Shown: positions 52,142 to 61,322 of the stretch, piece after piece
How the letters are laid out: each line of letters begins with the position of its first letter
Numbering within the stretch: the stretch's first letter is position 1
Assembly: GCA_018268675.1 (NCBI GenBank)
Contig: JAFDWB010000079.1
Span: 1-64,000 of the forward strand
Length of the DNA stretch: 64,000 nucleotides
Origin: Actinomycetota bacterium
GTDB lineage: Bacteria; Actinomycetota; Thermoleophilia; Solirubrobacterales; 70-9
Reading direction: 5' to 3'
The notes under the pieces: generated by a model
Databases searched by the model: none
Told to the model about the DNA's origin: nothing
The model's input: the letters and a program-made list of their open reading frames with translations, nothing else
Program-made: the position numbers and the translations under genes

Positions 52142-52169
52142 CGGGCCGCAATCTTGCGGCCCGTTTTCG
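52142..52169 (+). terminator. Rho-independent terminator after rplT
   Basis: CGGGCCGCAA (52142-52151), a TC loop, TTGCGGCCCG (52154-52163), then TTTTCGTTT. A strong intrinsic terminator on the plus strand that separates rplT from the pheS group. Confidence 0.88.
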
Positions 52170-52194
52170 TTTGGGGATCTGAACTGGTGAGCGA

Positions 52195-52899
52195 ATGATC
52201 GAAAGCAAGGACAACGAGAAGCTGAGGTTGGTCCGCAAGCTGCGGGAGCGCAAGCACCGCGAGCGCGAGGGCCTGTTCGCGACCGAGGGCGAGGACCTGC
52301 TCGGGGCCGGGCTCGCGGCGGGCGCCGAGCCGCGCTTCGTGCTCGTCGCGGCGGGCTCCGGCCTCGACGGCGACGAGGTCGCGCCGGACCTCCTCGCCTC
52401 GGTCTCGACGCTCGGGTCCGGCACGCGCGCGATCGCGGTCTGGGAGCGGCCCGCCCCCGCGGCCCCCGCGGCACCCTGCGTCTACCTCGACTCGGTCGGC
52501 GATCCCGGCAACGTCGGCACGATCGTCCGCACCGCCCACGCCCTCCTCGACGCGACCGTCGCGCTCGGCCCGGGCTGCGCCGACCCCTACGGCCCGAAGG
52601 CGAGCCGGGCGAGCATGGGATCGCTCTTCGCCCGCCCACCGGCGACCGTGGCCAGGGTCGAGGCGACGCCGGAGCCGCGCGTCGCGCTCCTCGCCCACGG
52701 CGGCGGGGGGCTGGGGGAGCTCGCCGGCGCCGCGACCCTCTGCCTCGGCTCCGAGCGGGATGGATTGCGGCCCGCGGTGGTGGCCACCTGCGCCGCGACC
52801 GTGTCGATCCCGATGCGCGGCGGCGCGGAGTCACTGAACGTCGCCGCCGCGGCGGCTGTAGCGTGCGCGCGGATGAGCGAGGTGCGGACCGATGCTTGA
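52195..52899 (+). CDS. TrmH/SpoU-family RNA 2'-O-methyltransferase
   Basis: A 234-residue SPOUT methyltransferase that uses SAM to methylate ribose in rRNA or tRNA. The SPOUT knot motifs are DPGNVGTIVRTAHA near residue 101, LGSERDGL and the C-terminal IPMRGGAESLNVAAAAAV. The N-terminal substrate-binding domain has EREGLFATEGEDLL. The target nucleotide cannot be assigned. It overlaps pheS by 8 bases. Confidence 0.93.
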   Translation: MIESKDNEKLRLVRKLRERKHREREGLFATEGEDLLGAGLAAGAEPRFVLVAAGSGLDGDEVAPDLLASVSTLGSGTRAIAVWERPAPAAPAAPCVYLDSVGDPGNVGTIVRTAHALLDATVALGPGCADPYGPKASRASMGSLFARPPATVARVEATPEPRVALLAHGGGGLGELAGAATLCLGSERDGLRPAVVATCAATVSIPMRGGAESLNVAAAAAVACARMSEVRTDA

Positions 52900-53950
52900 G
52901 CAGATCGAGAAGATCCGGGTCGCCGCCACGGAGGCGATCGCCGCCGCGTCCTCGAGCGCCGCGCTGGAGGAGCTGCGGGTCTCCTACCTGGGCCGCAAAG
53001 CCGAGCTGACCCAGATCCTGCGCGGGATCGCGCAGCTGCCCGCGGAGGAGCGCGGCCGGGTCGGCGGCGCCGCCAACAAGGCCCGCAAGGAGCTCGAGGC
53101 GCTGATCGAGCGGAGCGCCGAGCGCCTCGACGCCGCCGAGCTCGACGCGCGGCTCGTCGCCGACCGCGTCGACGTGACGATGCCCGGCGCGCCGCCCCGA
53201 CCGCTCGGCCACCTGCACCTGATCACCCGCACCACGCGGCTGATCGAGGACATCATGGTCGGGCTCGGCTACGAGGTCGCCGAAGGCCCCGAGATCGAGC
53301 ATGACTACTACAACTTCACCGCCCTGAACCACCCGGTCGGCCACCCGGCCCGCCAGCTTCAGGACACCTTCTACATCCAGTCGCACCCCGACGTGCTGCT
53401 GCGCACCCACACCTCGCCGATGCAGATCCGGGCGATGGAGACGCACGGGCCGCCGATCTTCATCGTCATCCCCGGCAAGGTCTACCGGCGCGACTCCGAC
53501 GCCACCCACAGCCCGATGTTCCACCAGATGGAGGGCCTCGCGATCGCCGAGGGGCTGACCCTGGCCGACCTCCAGGGCACCCTGCTGGCGATGTCGCGGG
53601 CGCTCTTCGGCGACACCCGCGAGGTCCGCCTGCGCCCCCACTACTTCCCCTTCACCGAGCCGAGCGTCGAGGTCGACGTCTCCTGCTTCCAGTGCGAGGG
53701 CACCGGCCTCCTCGCCGACGGCAGCCGCTGCAATCTCTGCAAGGGACAGGGCTGGATCGAGATCCTCGGCGCCGGGATGGTCGACCCGAACGTGCTCGGC
53801 TTCGTCGAGGGCGCCGGGTACGACCCCGAGCGTGTGCAGGGCTTCGCCTTCGGCCTCGGGATCGAGCGGGTGGCGATGCTCCGCCACGCGATCCCCGACC
53901 TGCGGCGCTTCTTCGACAACGACGTGCGGCTCTTGGAGCAGTTCTCATGA
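52892..53950 (+). CDS. pheS: Phenylalanyl-tRNA synthetase alpha subunit
   Basis: A 352-residue subunit holding the catalytic domain. N-terminal coiled coil, then HPVGHPARQLQDTFYI (motif 1/2 region, near 146), RTHTSPMQIRAME near 176, and ALGFGIERVAMLRHAIPD-type motif 3 at the end. It combines with the beta subunit encoded next. ATG start, overlapping both neighbours. Confidence 0.97.
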   Translation: MLEQIEKIRVAATEAIAAASSSAALEELRVSYLGRKAELTQILRGIAQLPAEERGRVGGAANKARKELEALIERSAERLDAAELDARLVADRVDVTMPGAPPRPLGHLHLITRTTRLIEDIMVGLGYEVAEGPEIEHDYYNFTALNHPVGHPARQLQDTFYIQSHPDVLLRTHTSPMQIRAMETHGPPIFIVIPGKVYRRDSDATHSPMFHQMEGLAIAEGLTLADLQGTLLAMSRALFGDTREVRLRPHYFPFTEPSVEVDVSCFQCEGTGLLADGSRCNLCKGQGWIEILGAGMVDPNVLGFVEGAGYDPERVQGFAFGLGIERVAMLRHAIPDLRRFFDNDVRLLEQFS

Positions 53951-56415
53951 GGGTGCCCTACACCTGGCTGCGCGAGTACTGCGACCCCGGCGTCCCCGCC
54001 GAGGAGCTCGCCGAGCGGCTGGTGATGACCGGCACCGAGGTCGAGCGGATCGACGTCGTCGGCCCGCCCGCGCCCGAGAACTTCGTCGTCGGCAAGGTCA
54101 CCGAGGCGGTCCAGCACCCCGACGCCGACCGGCTGCGGGTCTGCACGGTCGAGGTCGGCGAGGACGGCCCGCGCACGATCGTCTGCGGCGCCCCCAACGT
54201 CGCCGCCGGCCAGACCGTCGCCGTGGCGCTCCCCGGGGCGCGGATGCCGGGCGGCGAGAAGCTGCGCAAGGCGAAGCTGCGCGGGGTCGCCTCGGAAGGG
54301 ATGATCCTCGCCGCCGACGAGATCGAGCTCGGCGACGACCACGACGGCACGCTGGTGCTCGACGACGCGCTCGCCGCGGGCACGCCGCTGGCCGCGGTGA
54401 TCCCGCTCGCCGAGCCGGTGCTGGAGATCGAGGTGACGCCGAACCGCAGCGACTGCTTCGGGGTCTTCGGGGTGGCCCGCGAGGTCCACGCGGTGACCGG
54501 GGCGCCGCTCGGGCCCGAGCCCTGGGCGGAGGACGCCCCCGCGACCGGTGCGGGCCGCGTCGAGGACTTCGCCAAGATCACGGTCGAGGTCCCGGACCTC
54601 TGCCCGCGCTTCACCGCCCGCGTCTTCCGCGACGTGAAGATCGGCCCCTCGCCGCTCTGGCTCCAGGCGCGCCTCGCCGCCGCCGGACAGCGGCCGATCT
54701 CCAACGTCGTCGACATCACCAACTACGTGATGCTGCTGACCGCGCAGCCGCTCCACGCCTACGACCTCGACCGGGTCCCGGGCGGCGAGCTGATCGTCCG
54801 CGCCGCCCGGCCCGGGGAGAAGATGACGACGCTCGACGGGATCGAGCGGGAGCTCGACGCCGAGACGGTGCTCGTCTGCGATCGCGACCAGCCGACCGGG
54901 ATCGCGGCGCTGATGGGGGGCCAGGTCTCGGAGGTGAGCGAGGCGACCACGAGCGTCCTGCTCGAGGTCGCGAACTGGGACGGGCCGAACGTGCTGCGCA
55001 CCTCGCGCCTGCTCGGGCTGCGCTCGGAGGCCTCGGCGCGCTTCGAGAAGCAGCTGCACCCCGACCTGACGCTGCGGGCGCAGGCGCTAGCCTCGCGCCT
55101 CCTGGTCGAGCTCTGCGGCGCGACGATGGTGCCCGGGACGATCGACGTCGCCGCCCCGCCGCCGCCCCCGCGCATCCTGCTCCTGCGCGACGCCCGCGTC
55201 ACCGGCATCCTCGGCATGGCGATCCCGCAGGCCGACCAGGTCGCCTACCTGGAGCGGCTCGGCTTCGGGGTCGAGGTCGACGGCGCCGACCTCGCGGTGA
55301 GCGTGCCCGCCGATCGCTACCACGACGTCACCCGGGAGATCGACCTGATCGAGGAGGTCGGGCGGCTCCACGGCTTCGACCGCCACCTGCCGACGACGCT
55401 GCCGCGGGTCGGCGAGGGCAAGGTCGGGCGGCTCGACCGCACCCAGCGGCTGCGCCGGCGCGCCGAAGACGAGCTGCGCGACCTCGGCTTCGAACAGATC
55501 GTCGGTTGGAGCTTCACCGACCCCGGCGAGGCCGCGCGCCTCCGGATCGAGGAACCCGACGGCCGCGCCGACCCGATCCTGGTCGCCAACCCGCTCTCCG
55601 ACGAGGGCGCGGCGATGCGCACCACGCTGCTCGGCTCGCTGCTCGACGTCGCGGCGCGGAACCTGGCGCGGGGCGCCGAGGCGGTGGCGCTGTTCGAGGC
55701 GGGCGCGGTCTACCTGCGCGGCGCGCCGCCGGTGGAGGGCGGGCCCCTGGCCGGGAACTTCCCCGGCGACACGCCCGCGCCGGCCACCGAGCCGCGCCGC
55801 TACGGCGCCCTCGCGGTCGGCGCGCTGGTGCCGCGCTCCTGGCGGGGCAAGGGCGAGCCCGCCGACTTCTTCTCCCTGAAGGGGGCGCTCGAGGCGCTCG
55901 CCGCCGCGCTCGGCTGCCCGCCGCTCGAGTTCGCGCCCACCGTCGAGCCGTTCCTGCACCCGGGGCGGAGTGCGTCGGTCGCGGTCGGTGGCGCGCCGCT
56001 CGGTTGGCTCGGCGAGGTCCACCCCCTGGTCTGCCGGACCTGGGACATCCCCGCCGCGGTCGGCTTCGAAATCGACGCGGCGCCGCTGCTCGCCGCGGCG
56101 ACCCTCGGCGAGGAGACCTTCGAGGACGTCACCACCTTCCCGGCGGCGCTCCGCGACCTCGCTGTCGTCGTCCCCGCCGAGATCGACGCGGCGACCGTCC
56201 GCGCCGCCGTCCTGGCGGGCGGTGGAGAGCTGCTCCGGGCGGCCGAGGTCTTCGACCTCTACGAAGGCGAGCAGCTGGGCGAGGGCGAGAAGAGCCTGGC
56301 GCTGGCACTCGAGTTCCGCGCCGCCGACCGCACCCTCACCGACGAGGAGGTGGACGCGGCACGCGCCTCGATCGAGGCGGAGCTGACGAAGATCGGGGGC
56401 ACGCTCCGTGCTTGA
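53947..56415 (+). CDS. pheT: Phenylalanyl-tRNA synthetase beta subunit
   Basis: An 822-residue subunit. An EMAP-like tRNA-binding domain lies at residues about 40-150 (NFVVGKVTEAVQHPDADRL), then B3/B4 editing domain, B5, a core and the ferredoxin-like anticodon-binding domain at the C-terminus (FPAALRDLAVVVP). It forms the alpha2beta2 enzyme with PheS. It overlaps pheS by 4 bases and argC by 8. Confidence 0.97.
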   Translation: MRVPYTWLREYCDPGVPAEELAERLVMTGTEVERIDVVGPPAPENFVVGKVTEAVQHPDADRLRVCTVEVGEDGPRTIVCGAPNVAAGQTVAVALPGARMPGGEKLRKAKLRGVASEGMILAADEIELGDDHDGTLVLDDALAAGTPLAAVIPLAEPVLEIEVTPNRSDCFGVFGVAREVHAVTGAPLGPEPWAEDAPATGAGRVEDFAKITVEVPDLCPRFTARVFRDVKIGPSPLWLQARLAAAGQRPISNVVDITNYVMLLTAQPLHAYDLDRVPGGELIVRAARPGEKMTTLDGIERELDAETVLVCDRDQPTGIAALMGGQVSEVSEATTSVLLEVANWDGPNVLRTSRLLGLRSEASARFEKQLHPDLTLRAQALASRLLVELCGATMVPGTIDVAAPPPPPRILLLRDARVTGILGMAIPQADQVAYLERLGFGVEVDGADLAVSVPADRYHDVTREIDLIEEVGRLHGFDRHLPTTLPRVGEGKVGRLDRTQRLRRRAEDELRDLGFEQIVGWSFTDPGEAARLRIEEPDGRADPILVANPLSDEGAAMRTTLLGSLLDVAARNLARGAEAVALFEAGAVYLRGAPPVEGGPLAGNFPGDTPAPATEPRRYGALAVGALVPRSWRGKGEPADFFSLKGALEALAAALGCPPLEFAPTVEPFLHPGRSASVAVGGAPLGWLGEVHPLVCRTWDIPAAVGFEIDAAPLLAAATLGEETFEDVTTFPAALRDLAVVVPAEIDAATVRAAVLAGGGELLRAAEVFDLYEGEQLGEGEKSLALALEFRAADRTLTDEEVDAARASIEAELTKIGGTLRA

Positions 56416-57451
56416 CCTGGACTCCCGGCAGCCACTCTCCGGCGACCCCGCGGCGCGGGTCCTCGTCGCCGGCGCCAACGGCTTCACCGGCGCGCTGGCC
56501 GCGAGGATCGTCTGGGACCACCCGCGCCTCGAGCTGGTCGCGGCGACCTCGCGCTCCGACGCCGGTCGGCGGATCGACCAGCTCTACCCGCGCTACCGGG
56601 TGCCGGTCGAGCTGGCCGAGCTGGACCTGGCGGACGCCGACCTCCTCGACGGGATCGACGCCGCGATCGTCGCCTACCCGCACGGCGCCGCGGCGCCGAC
56701 CGACGCGGCGCTGCGCGCGGCGGGGATCAAGGTGGTCGACCTTTCCGCCGACTTCCGGCTGCGCGACATGGAAACCTACGAGCGCTGGTACGGCACCCAC
56801 GGCGCGCCGGAGCTCTTCGGCACCGGGGTCTACGGGTTGACCGAGATGTACCGGGAGGAGCTGCGCGGCGCCGACCTCGTCGCCACCCCCGGCTGCTACC
56901 CGACCGCCACCGTGCTGGCGCTGGCGCCGCTCGCCGAAGAGGGCCTGGTCGCCGACGTCGCCGTCGCCGCGTTCCAGGGCACCTCCGGGTACGGGCGCTC
57001 GACCGACGACGTCGTCCACTTCTCCTCGATGACCGAGAACGCCTTCCCGTACAAGACCGAGGGGCACCGCCACCGGCCGGAGATCGAACAGGAGCTGGCG
57101 GCGCTCGGCAGCGAGGCGACGGTGAGCTTCGTCCCGGCGCTGGTGCCGCTCGACCAAGGGGAGCTCGCGACCTGCTTCGTCGAGCTGACCGAACCGGTCG
57201 GCAAGGATGCCGCCCAGGCTCTCTACCGCGAGCGCTACGCCTCCGAGCCCTTCGTCCGCGTCCTCGACGGCCCGCCCAACCTGCGCGCGCTCCGCGACAC
57301 CAACGAGTGCCACGTCTACGTCACCGTCGACGAGCACGGCCGGGCGATGGCCTTCGGCGCGATCGACAACATCTGGAAGGGCGCCTCCGGCCAGGGCGTC
57401 CAGAACCTGAACCTGATGCTGGGCCTGGACGAGACGGAGGGCCTCAGGTGA
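56408..57451 (+). CDS. argC: N-acetyl-gamma-glutamyl-phosphate reductase
   Basis: A 347-residue enzyme for the third step of arginine synthesis. The Rossmann motif GANGFTGALAARI, the catalytic Cys in TPGCYPTATVLALAP near residue 163, and QGTSGYGRSTDD near 192 identify it. GTG start; overlaps pheT by 8 and argJ by 4 bases. Confidence 0.96.
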   Translation: MLDLDSRQPLSGDPAARVLVAGANGFTGALAARIVWDHPRLELVAATSRSDAGRRIDQLYPRYRVPVELAELDLADADLLDGIDAAIVAYPHGAAAPTDAALRAAGIKVVDLSADFRLRDMETYERWYGTHGAPELFGTGVYGLTEMYREELRGADLVATPGCYPTATVLALAPLAEEGLVADVAVAAFQGTSGYGRSTDDVVHFSSMTENAFPYKTEGHRHRPEIEQELAALGSEATVSFVPALVPLDQGELATCFVELTEPVGKDAAQALYRERYASEPFVRVLDGPPNLRALRDTNECHVYVTVDEHGRAMAFGAIDNIWKGASGQGVQNLNLMLGLDETEGLR

Positions 57452-58602
57452 CAGACGGATTCTTCAGATCGCGGTGGGTCGATCCCCCTGCAGGCGTCGA
57501 GGAGCTCGATCCGGCGCAACTGGCGCCCGGCTTCCGCGCGGGCGGCGCCTACGTCGGCCTGAAGGGCGAGGGAACCGACGTCGGGCTGCTCGTCTGCGAT
57601 GCCGAGTGGGTCGACTCGGCGCTGGTCTTGACCCGCAACGCCTCTGCCGCGGCGCCGGTCAGGGTGTGCCGCGACGTCGTCGACCAGGCCCACGTCCGCG
57701 CCGCCGTCGTCCAATCCGGCAACGCGAACGCCGAGACCGGCGAGCAGGGCTACGCCGACGCGCTCGCGATGTGCGGGCGGGCCGCGGCGGCGCTCGGCCT
57801 GGAGACCGCCCAGGTCGCGGTCGCCGAGACCGGCGTGATCGGCGTGCCGCTGCCGATGGACGCGGTGCTACCGGGGATCGACGAGGCGGCAGCGAACCTG
57901 GCGGCGGACGGCGGCGCCGTCTTCTCGGCGGCGATCACGACCACCGACCGCTGGCCGAAGCACTGCACGCTCCGCGCCGGCGGCGTCACCATCTCCGCCC
58001 AGGCGAAGGGCGCCGGGATGATCCAGCCGAACATGGCGACGATGCTCTGCTTCGTGCAGACCGACGCGGTGGTCGCCGACCCAGGCGCGGCGCTGCGGCG
58101 CGCGGTCGACTCCTCCTTCAACCGGATCACGGTCGACGGCCAGATGAGCACCAACGACACCGTGCTCCTGCAGGCGACCGGCGCCTCCGGGCAGCCGCTT
58201 CCCGCGGGCCTGCTCGAGGCGGTCCTCCTACAGCTGGCGATCGAGGTCGTCCGCGACGGCGAGGGCACCGCGCGGGCGGGTCGGGTCGAGGTGACCGGCG
58301 CCGCCGACCAGGCCGAGGCCGAGCGCGTCGCCCGCGCGATCGCCAACTCGCCCCTGGTCAAGACCGCCCTCTACGGCCGCGACCCCAACTGGGGCCGGAT
58401 CGCCCAGGCGGCCGGGGCGGCGCTGGTGGGTGCCGACATGGACGAGATCGGCGCCGACTCGATCGACGCCACCGAGCTCGGGGCGGAGACGCCGGAGGCC
58501 GACATCGCCCTGCGACTCGGTCGGGGCGAGGCTCGCGCCCACGTCTATTTCGCCGACCTCGGGCACGAGTACGTGACCCTGAACGCGGAGTACACGACGT
58601 GA
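57448..58602 (+). CDS. argJ: Glutamate N-acetyltransferase / N-acetylglutamate synthase (ornithine acetyltransferase)
   Basis: A 384-residue self-cleaving enzyme that recycles acetyl groups between acetylornithine and glutamate. The autocleavage site is before Thr198 in NMATML (motif KGAGMIQPNMATM). GTG 57448 was chosen because it overlaps the argC stop and gives the family N-terminus GFFRSRWVDPPAGVEEL; the open frame extends further upstream only in antisense-like sequence. It implies the cyclic arginine route, with no need for argE. Confidence 0.95.
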   Translation: MTDGFFRSRWVDPPAGVEELDPAQLAPGFRAGGAYVGLKGEGTDVGLLVCDAEWVDSALVLTRNASAAAPVRVCRDVVDQAHVRAAVVQSGNANAETGEQGYADALAMCGRAAAALGLETAQVAVAETGVIGVPLPMDAVLPGIDEAAANLAADGGAVFSAAITTTDRWPKHCTLRAGGVTISAQAKGAGMIQPNMATMLCFVQTDAVVADPGAALRRAVDSSFNRITVDGQMSTNDTVLLQATGASGQPLPAGLLEAVLLQLAIEVVRDGEGTARAGRVEVTGAADQAEAERVARAIANSPLVKTALYGRDPNWGRIAQAAGAALVGADMDEIGADSIDATELGAETPEADIALRLGRGEARAHVYFADLGHEYVTLNAEYTT

Positions 58603-59468
58603 CCGAGCGCGCCCCGCAGTCGCGGGCGGCGGCGACGAGCGTGCAGACGCTGCTCGAGGCCCTGCCCTACATCCGCGAGTTCCACGGCCGCACCGTGGTG
58701 ATCAAGTACGGCGGCGCGGCGATGCTCGACGAGGACCTGCGCGACGCCTTCGCCGCCGACGTCGTCCTGCTCAAGTACGTCGGCCTCAACCCGATCGTCG
58801 TCCACGGCGGCGGTCCCGAGATCACCCGCTATATGGACCGGCTCGGGCTCGAGGTGCAGTTCGTCGAGGGCCTGCGGGTCTCCGACGGCGACACGGTGGA
58901 GATCGCGAAGATGGTCCTGGTCGGCAAGCTGAACTCGGAAATCGTCCAGCGGCTGAACCGCCACGGCTCGCCCGCGGTCGGCCTCTCCGGTGAGGACGGG
59001 ACGCTCTTCGAGGTGGCCCCGGCGCCGAATGCCGACCGGGTCGGCTTCGTCGGCGAGATCCAGCGGGTCGACGTCGACGTCCTCAACCACATCGCGGTCG
59101 ACTACATCCCGGTGATCGCCTCCTCGGCGTCCGACCGGGCCGGCCAGTCCTACAACGTCAACGCCGACGAGGCGGCGGGCAAGGTGGCGGCGGCGCTGGG
59201 GGCGACGAAGGCGATCTTCCTCACCGACGTCGAGGGCTGGCTCGCCGACCCCGGCGACGAGGGGTCGCTGATCTCGCGGGCCGCGGTGGCCGAGGTGGAA
59301 GCGGCGCTGCCCGGTCTGGCCGGCGGGATGCGGCCGAAGCTCCAGGCCTGCGTCGACGCGGTCAACGGTGGCGCCCAGTCGGCCCACATCATCGACGGCC
59401 GCGTCCCCCACAGCCTGCTGCTGGAGCTCTTCACCGACGCCGGGATCGGCACGATGGTGATCCCGTGA
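58599..59468 (+). CDS. argB: Acetylglutamate kinase
   Basis: A 289-residue amino-acid kinase. The phosphate-binding region TVVIKYGGAAMLDEDL is near residue 32, VHGGGPEITRYMDRLG near 68, and IASSASDRAGQSYNVNADEAAGKVAAAL near 167, all typical. The N-terminal extension found in arginine-inhibited forms is present, so feedback inhibition is plausible. GTG start, 4-base overlaps on both sides. Confidence 0.96.
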   Translation: MTERAPQSRAAATSVQTLLEALPYIREFHGRTVVIKYGGAAMLDEDLRDAFAADVVLLKYVGLNPIVVHGGGPEITRYMDRLGLEVQFVEGLRVSDGDTVEIAKMVLVGKLNSEIVQRLNRHGSPAVGLSGEDGTLFEVAPAPNADRVGFVGEIQRVDVDVLNHIAVDYIPVIASSASDRAGQSYNVNADEAAGKVAAALGATKAIFLTDVEGWLADPGDEGSLISRAAVAEVEAALPGLAGGMRPKLQACVDAVNGGAQSAHIIDGRVPHSLLLELFTDAGIGTMVIP

Positions 59469-60682
59469 GCGCCGATCCGACGCCGATGGGCCTGGCCGAG
59501 ACGCAGGCGCTCGAGGACCGCTACCTGATGCGGACCTACAAGCGCGGGCCGGTCGACTTCGTCCGCGGCGAGGGCGTCTACCTCTATGACGCCGAGGGTC
59601 GTCAATACCTCGATTTCCTCGCCGGGATCTCGGTCTGCTCGCTCGGCCACTGCCACCCGGCGGTGGTCGCCGCGGTCACCGAGCAGACCCGGCGGCTGAC
59701 GCACGTCTCGAACCTCTTCTACACCGAGCCGATGACGCGGCTGGCGCGGCGCCTCTCGGAGTCGAGCCTGGGCGGCCGCGTCTTCTTCTGCAACTCTGGG
59801 ACGGAGGCGACCGAGGCGGCGATCAAGGTGGCGCGCAAGCACGCCTACGGGCGCGGGGTCCGGGCGCCGGAGATCGTCAGCTTCGAGAGCGAGTTCCACG
59901 GCCGCAGCTACGGGGCGCTGGCGGCGACGCCGAAGCTGGCCCGCAACGAGGCGCTCGGGCCGATGCTGCCCGGCTTCCGTGCCGTGCCCGACAACGATGC
60001 GGAGGCGCTGCGCGCGGCCGTCGGCCCGAACACGGCGGCGGTGCTGATCGAGCCGATCCAGGGCGAGTCGGGAGTCTGGCCGACCTCCGACGAGGCGCTG
60101 CTCGCCGCGCGCGAGGCCTGCGACGCGGTCGGGGCGCTGCTGATCCTCGACGAGATCCAGACCGGGATCGGGCGGACCGGCTCGCTCTGGGCCTACGAGC
60201 AGACGCCGGTGCGCCCCGATGTGATCACCAGCGCCAAGGCGCTCGGCGGCGGGATGCCGATCGGTGCCTGCATCACCGGGCCGGCGGCGGCCGACGCGCT
60301 CGAGCCCGGCGACCACGGCTCGACCTTCGCCGCCGGGCCGATCGGCACCAGCGCCGCGCTGGCGGTCCTCGACGCGGTCGACGACCCGGCGCTCCTGCGC
60401 TCGGTGCGCGAGCTGGGGACAAGGCTGCGGAGCGGGCTCGAGGCGCTCCCCGGCGTCGCCGGCACCCGCGGGCGCGGCCTGATGGTCGGCGTCGCGCTGG
60501 AGGAGGGGATCGACGCGGCCGCCGTCGGCGCCGACCTCCTGCGGCGCGGGCTCGTCGTCAACGTCCCGGCGGCCGGGACGCTGCGCCTGCTGCCGCCGCT
60601 GGTGGTCGAGCCGGAGCAGATCGACCGCGCGGTCGCGCTGATCGGCGAATCGCTGGTTGAGGCTAGGCTTGGGACATCGTGA
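59465..60682 (+). CDS. argD: Acetylornithine aminotransferase
   Basis: A 405-residue class III PLP aminotransferase. GTEATEAAIKVARKHAYG near residue 113, LILDEIQTGIGRTG near 223 and the PLP lysine in SAKALGGGMPIG near 256-267 are clear. It makes acetylornithine from acetylglutamate semialdehyde. 4-base overlap with the next, unknown gene. Confidence 0.94.
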   Translation: MSADPTPMGLAETQALEDRYLMRTYKRGPVDFVRGEGVYLYDAEGRQYLDFLAGISVCSLGHCHPAVVAAVTEQTRRLTHVSNLFYTEPMTRLARRLSESSLGGRVFFCNSGTEATEAAIKVARKHAYGRGVRAPEIVSFESEFHGRSYGALAATPKLARNEALGPMLPGFRAVPDNDAEALRAAVGPNTAAVLIEPIQGESGVWPTSDEALLAAREACDAVGALLILDEIQTGIGRTGSLWAYEQTPVRPDVITSAKALGGGMPIGACITGPAAADALEPGDHGSTFAAGPIGTSAALAVLDAVDDPALLRSVRELGTRLRSGLEALPGVAGTRGRGLMVGVALEEGIDAAAVGADLLRRGLVVNVPAAGTLRLLPPLVVEPEQIDRAVALIGESLVEARLGTS

Positions 60683-61266
60683 GCCCTGACCGCGCCCGGC
60701 GACGGGAGATCGAAGACCAGACCGCGGCTCGCCTGGCCGAGATCCTCGCCGCGGCCGAGGCCGCGGCGAAGCGGGTGATCGACGAAGCCGAGGGGGAAGC
60801 GCGGACGCGGATCGACGACGCCCACGAGGAGGCCGACCGGATCGTCGCCGAGCGGCTCGCCGGGTTGGGCGCGCTGACCGAGGAGATCGGTGCCCAGGCC
60901 GAGGCGCTGCGGCGCGGGGCGGAGGCCCTGCAGCGGGCGGTGGCCGAGGCGAAGGCGGGGTTGGGGGGCGAGTCCGCCGGCGGCGCGAGGGTGGCGTGGC
61001 GCCCGGCGGACCCCGACGGCGACCCGCACGATCGCCGGCCCGCCGGCCCGTCGCTGACCGTCGTCGGCCATCCGGACCGCGACCAGAATGACTTCGACCC
61101 CGACCCGGCCCGCCCGAGCGACTCGCCCGCCGGCGCGCGGCTGCTGGCGACCCAGATGGCGGTCTCCGGCTCCAGTCGCGCGGAGATCGAGGCGCGCCTG
61201 CGCAGCGGCTTCGCGATCACCGACACGCGGGCGATCCTCGACGCGATCCTCGGCCCCGAGCAGTAG
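60679..61266 (+). CDS. Coiled-coil protein of unknown function within the arginine operon
   Basis: A 195-residue protein. Residues about 8-100 form a long Ala/Glu-rich helix (EIEDQTAARLAEILAAAEAA and following) like DivIVA-, ATP-synthase-b- or stalk-type coiled coils. A Pro/Asp-rich linker follows (about 112-150), and the last 45 residues (LLATQMAVSGSSRAEIEARLRSGFAI) form a compact helical end. Its GTG overlaps argD by 4 bases, so it is cotranslated with argD. No known arginine-pathway role. Confidence 0.78.
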   Translation: MSPDRARRREIEDQTAARLAEILAAAEAAAKRVIDEAEGEARTRIDDAHEEADRIVAERLAGLGALTEEIGAQAEALRRGAEALQRAVAEAKAGLGGESAGGARVAWRPADPDGDPHDRRPAGPSLTVVGHPDRDQNDFDPDPARPSDSPAGARLLATQMAVSGSSRAEIEARLRSGFAITDTRAILDAILGPEQ

Positions 61267-61289
61267 GTCGCCGACGAAATTTAGGTAGA

Positions 61290-61321
61290 GGGACTGCGGT
61301 CCCGACGTAGTACAGGTACTA
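61290..61321 (+). promoter_or_regulatory. Palindromes just upstream of the acidic-tailed gene
   Basis: A small hairpin GGGAC-TGCG-GTCCC (61290-61303) is followed by the perfect inverted repeat TAGTAC-AG-GTACTA (61308-61321), which ends one base before the ATG at 61323. A regulator or ribosome-access role is possible. Confidence 0.4.
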
Positions 61322-61322
61322 G

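Noticed and set aside
61267-61322. ArgR box upstream of the last arginine genes
   Set aside because: The palindrome TAGTAC-AG-GTACTA does not match known ArgR boxes.
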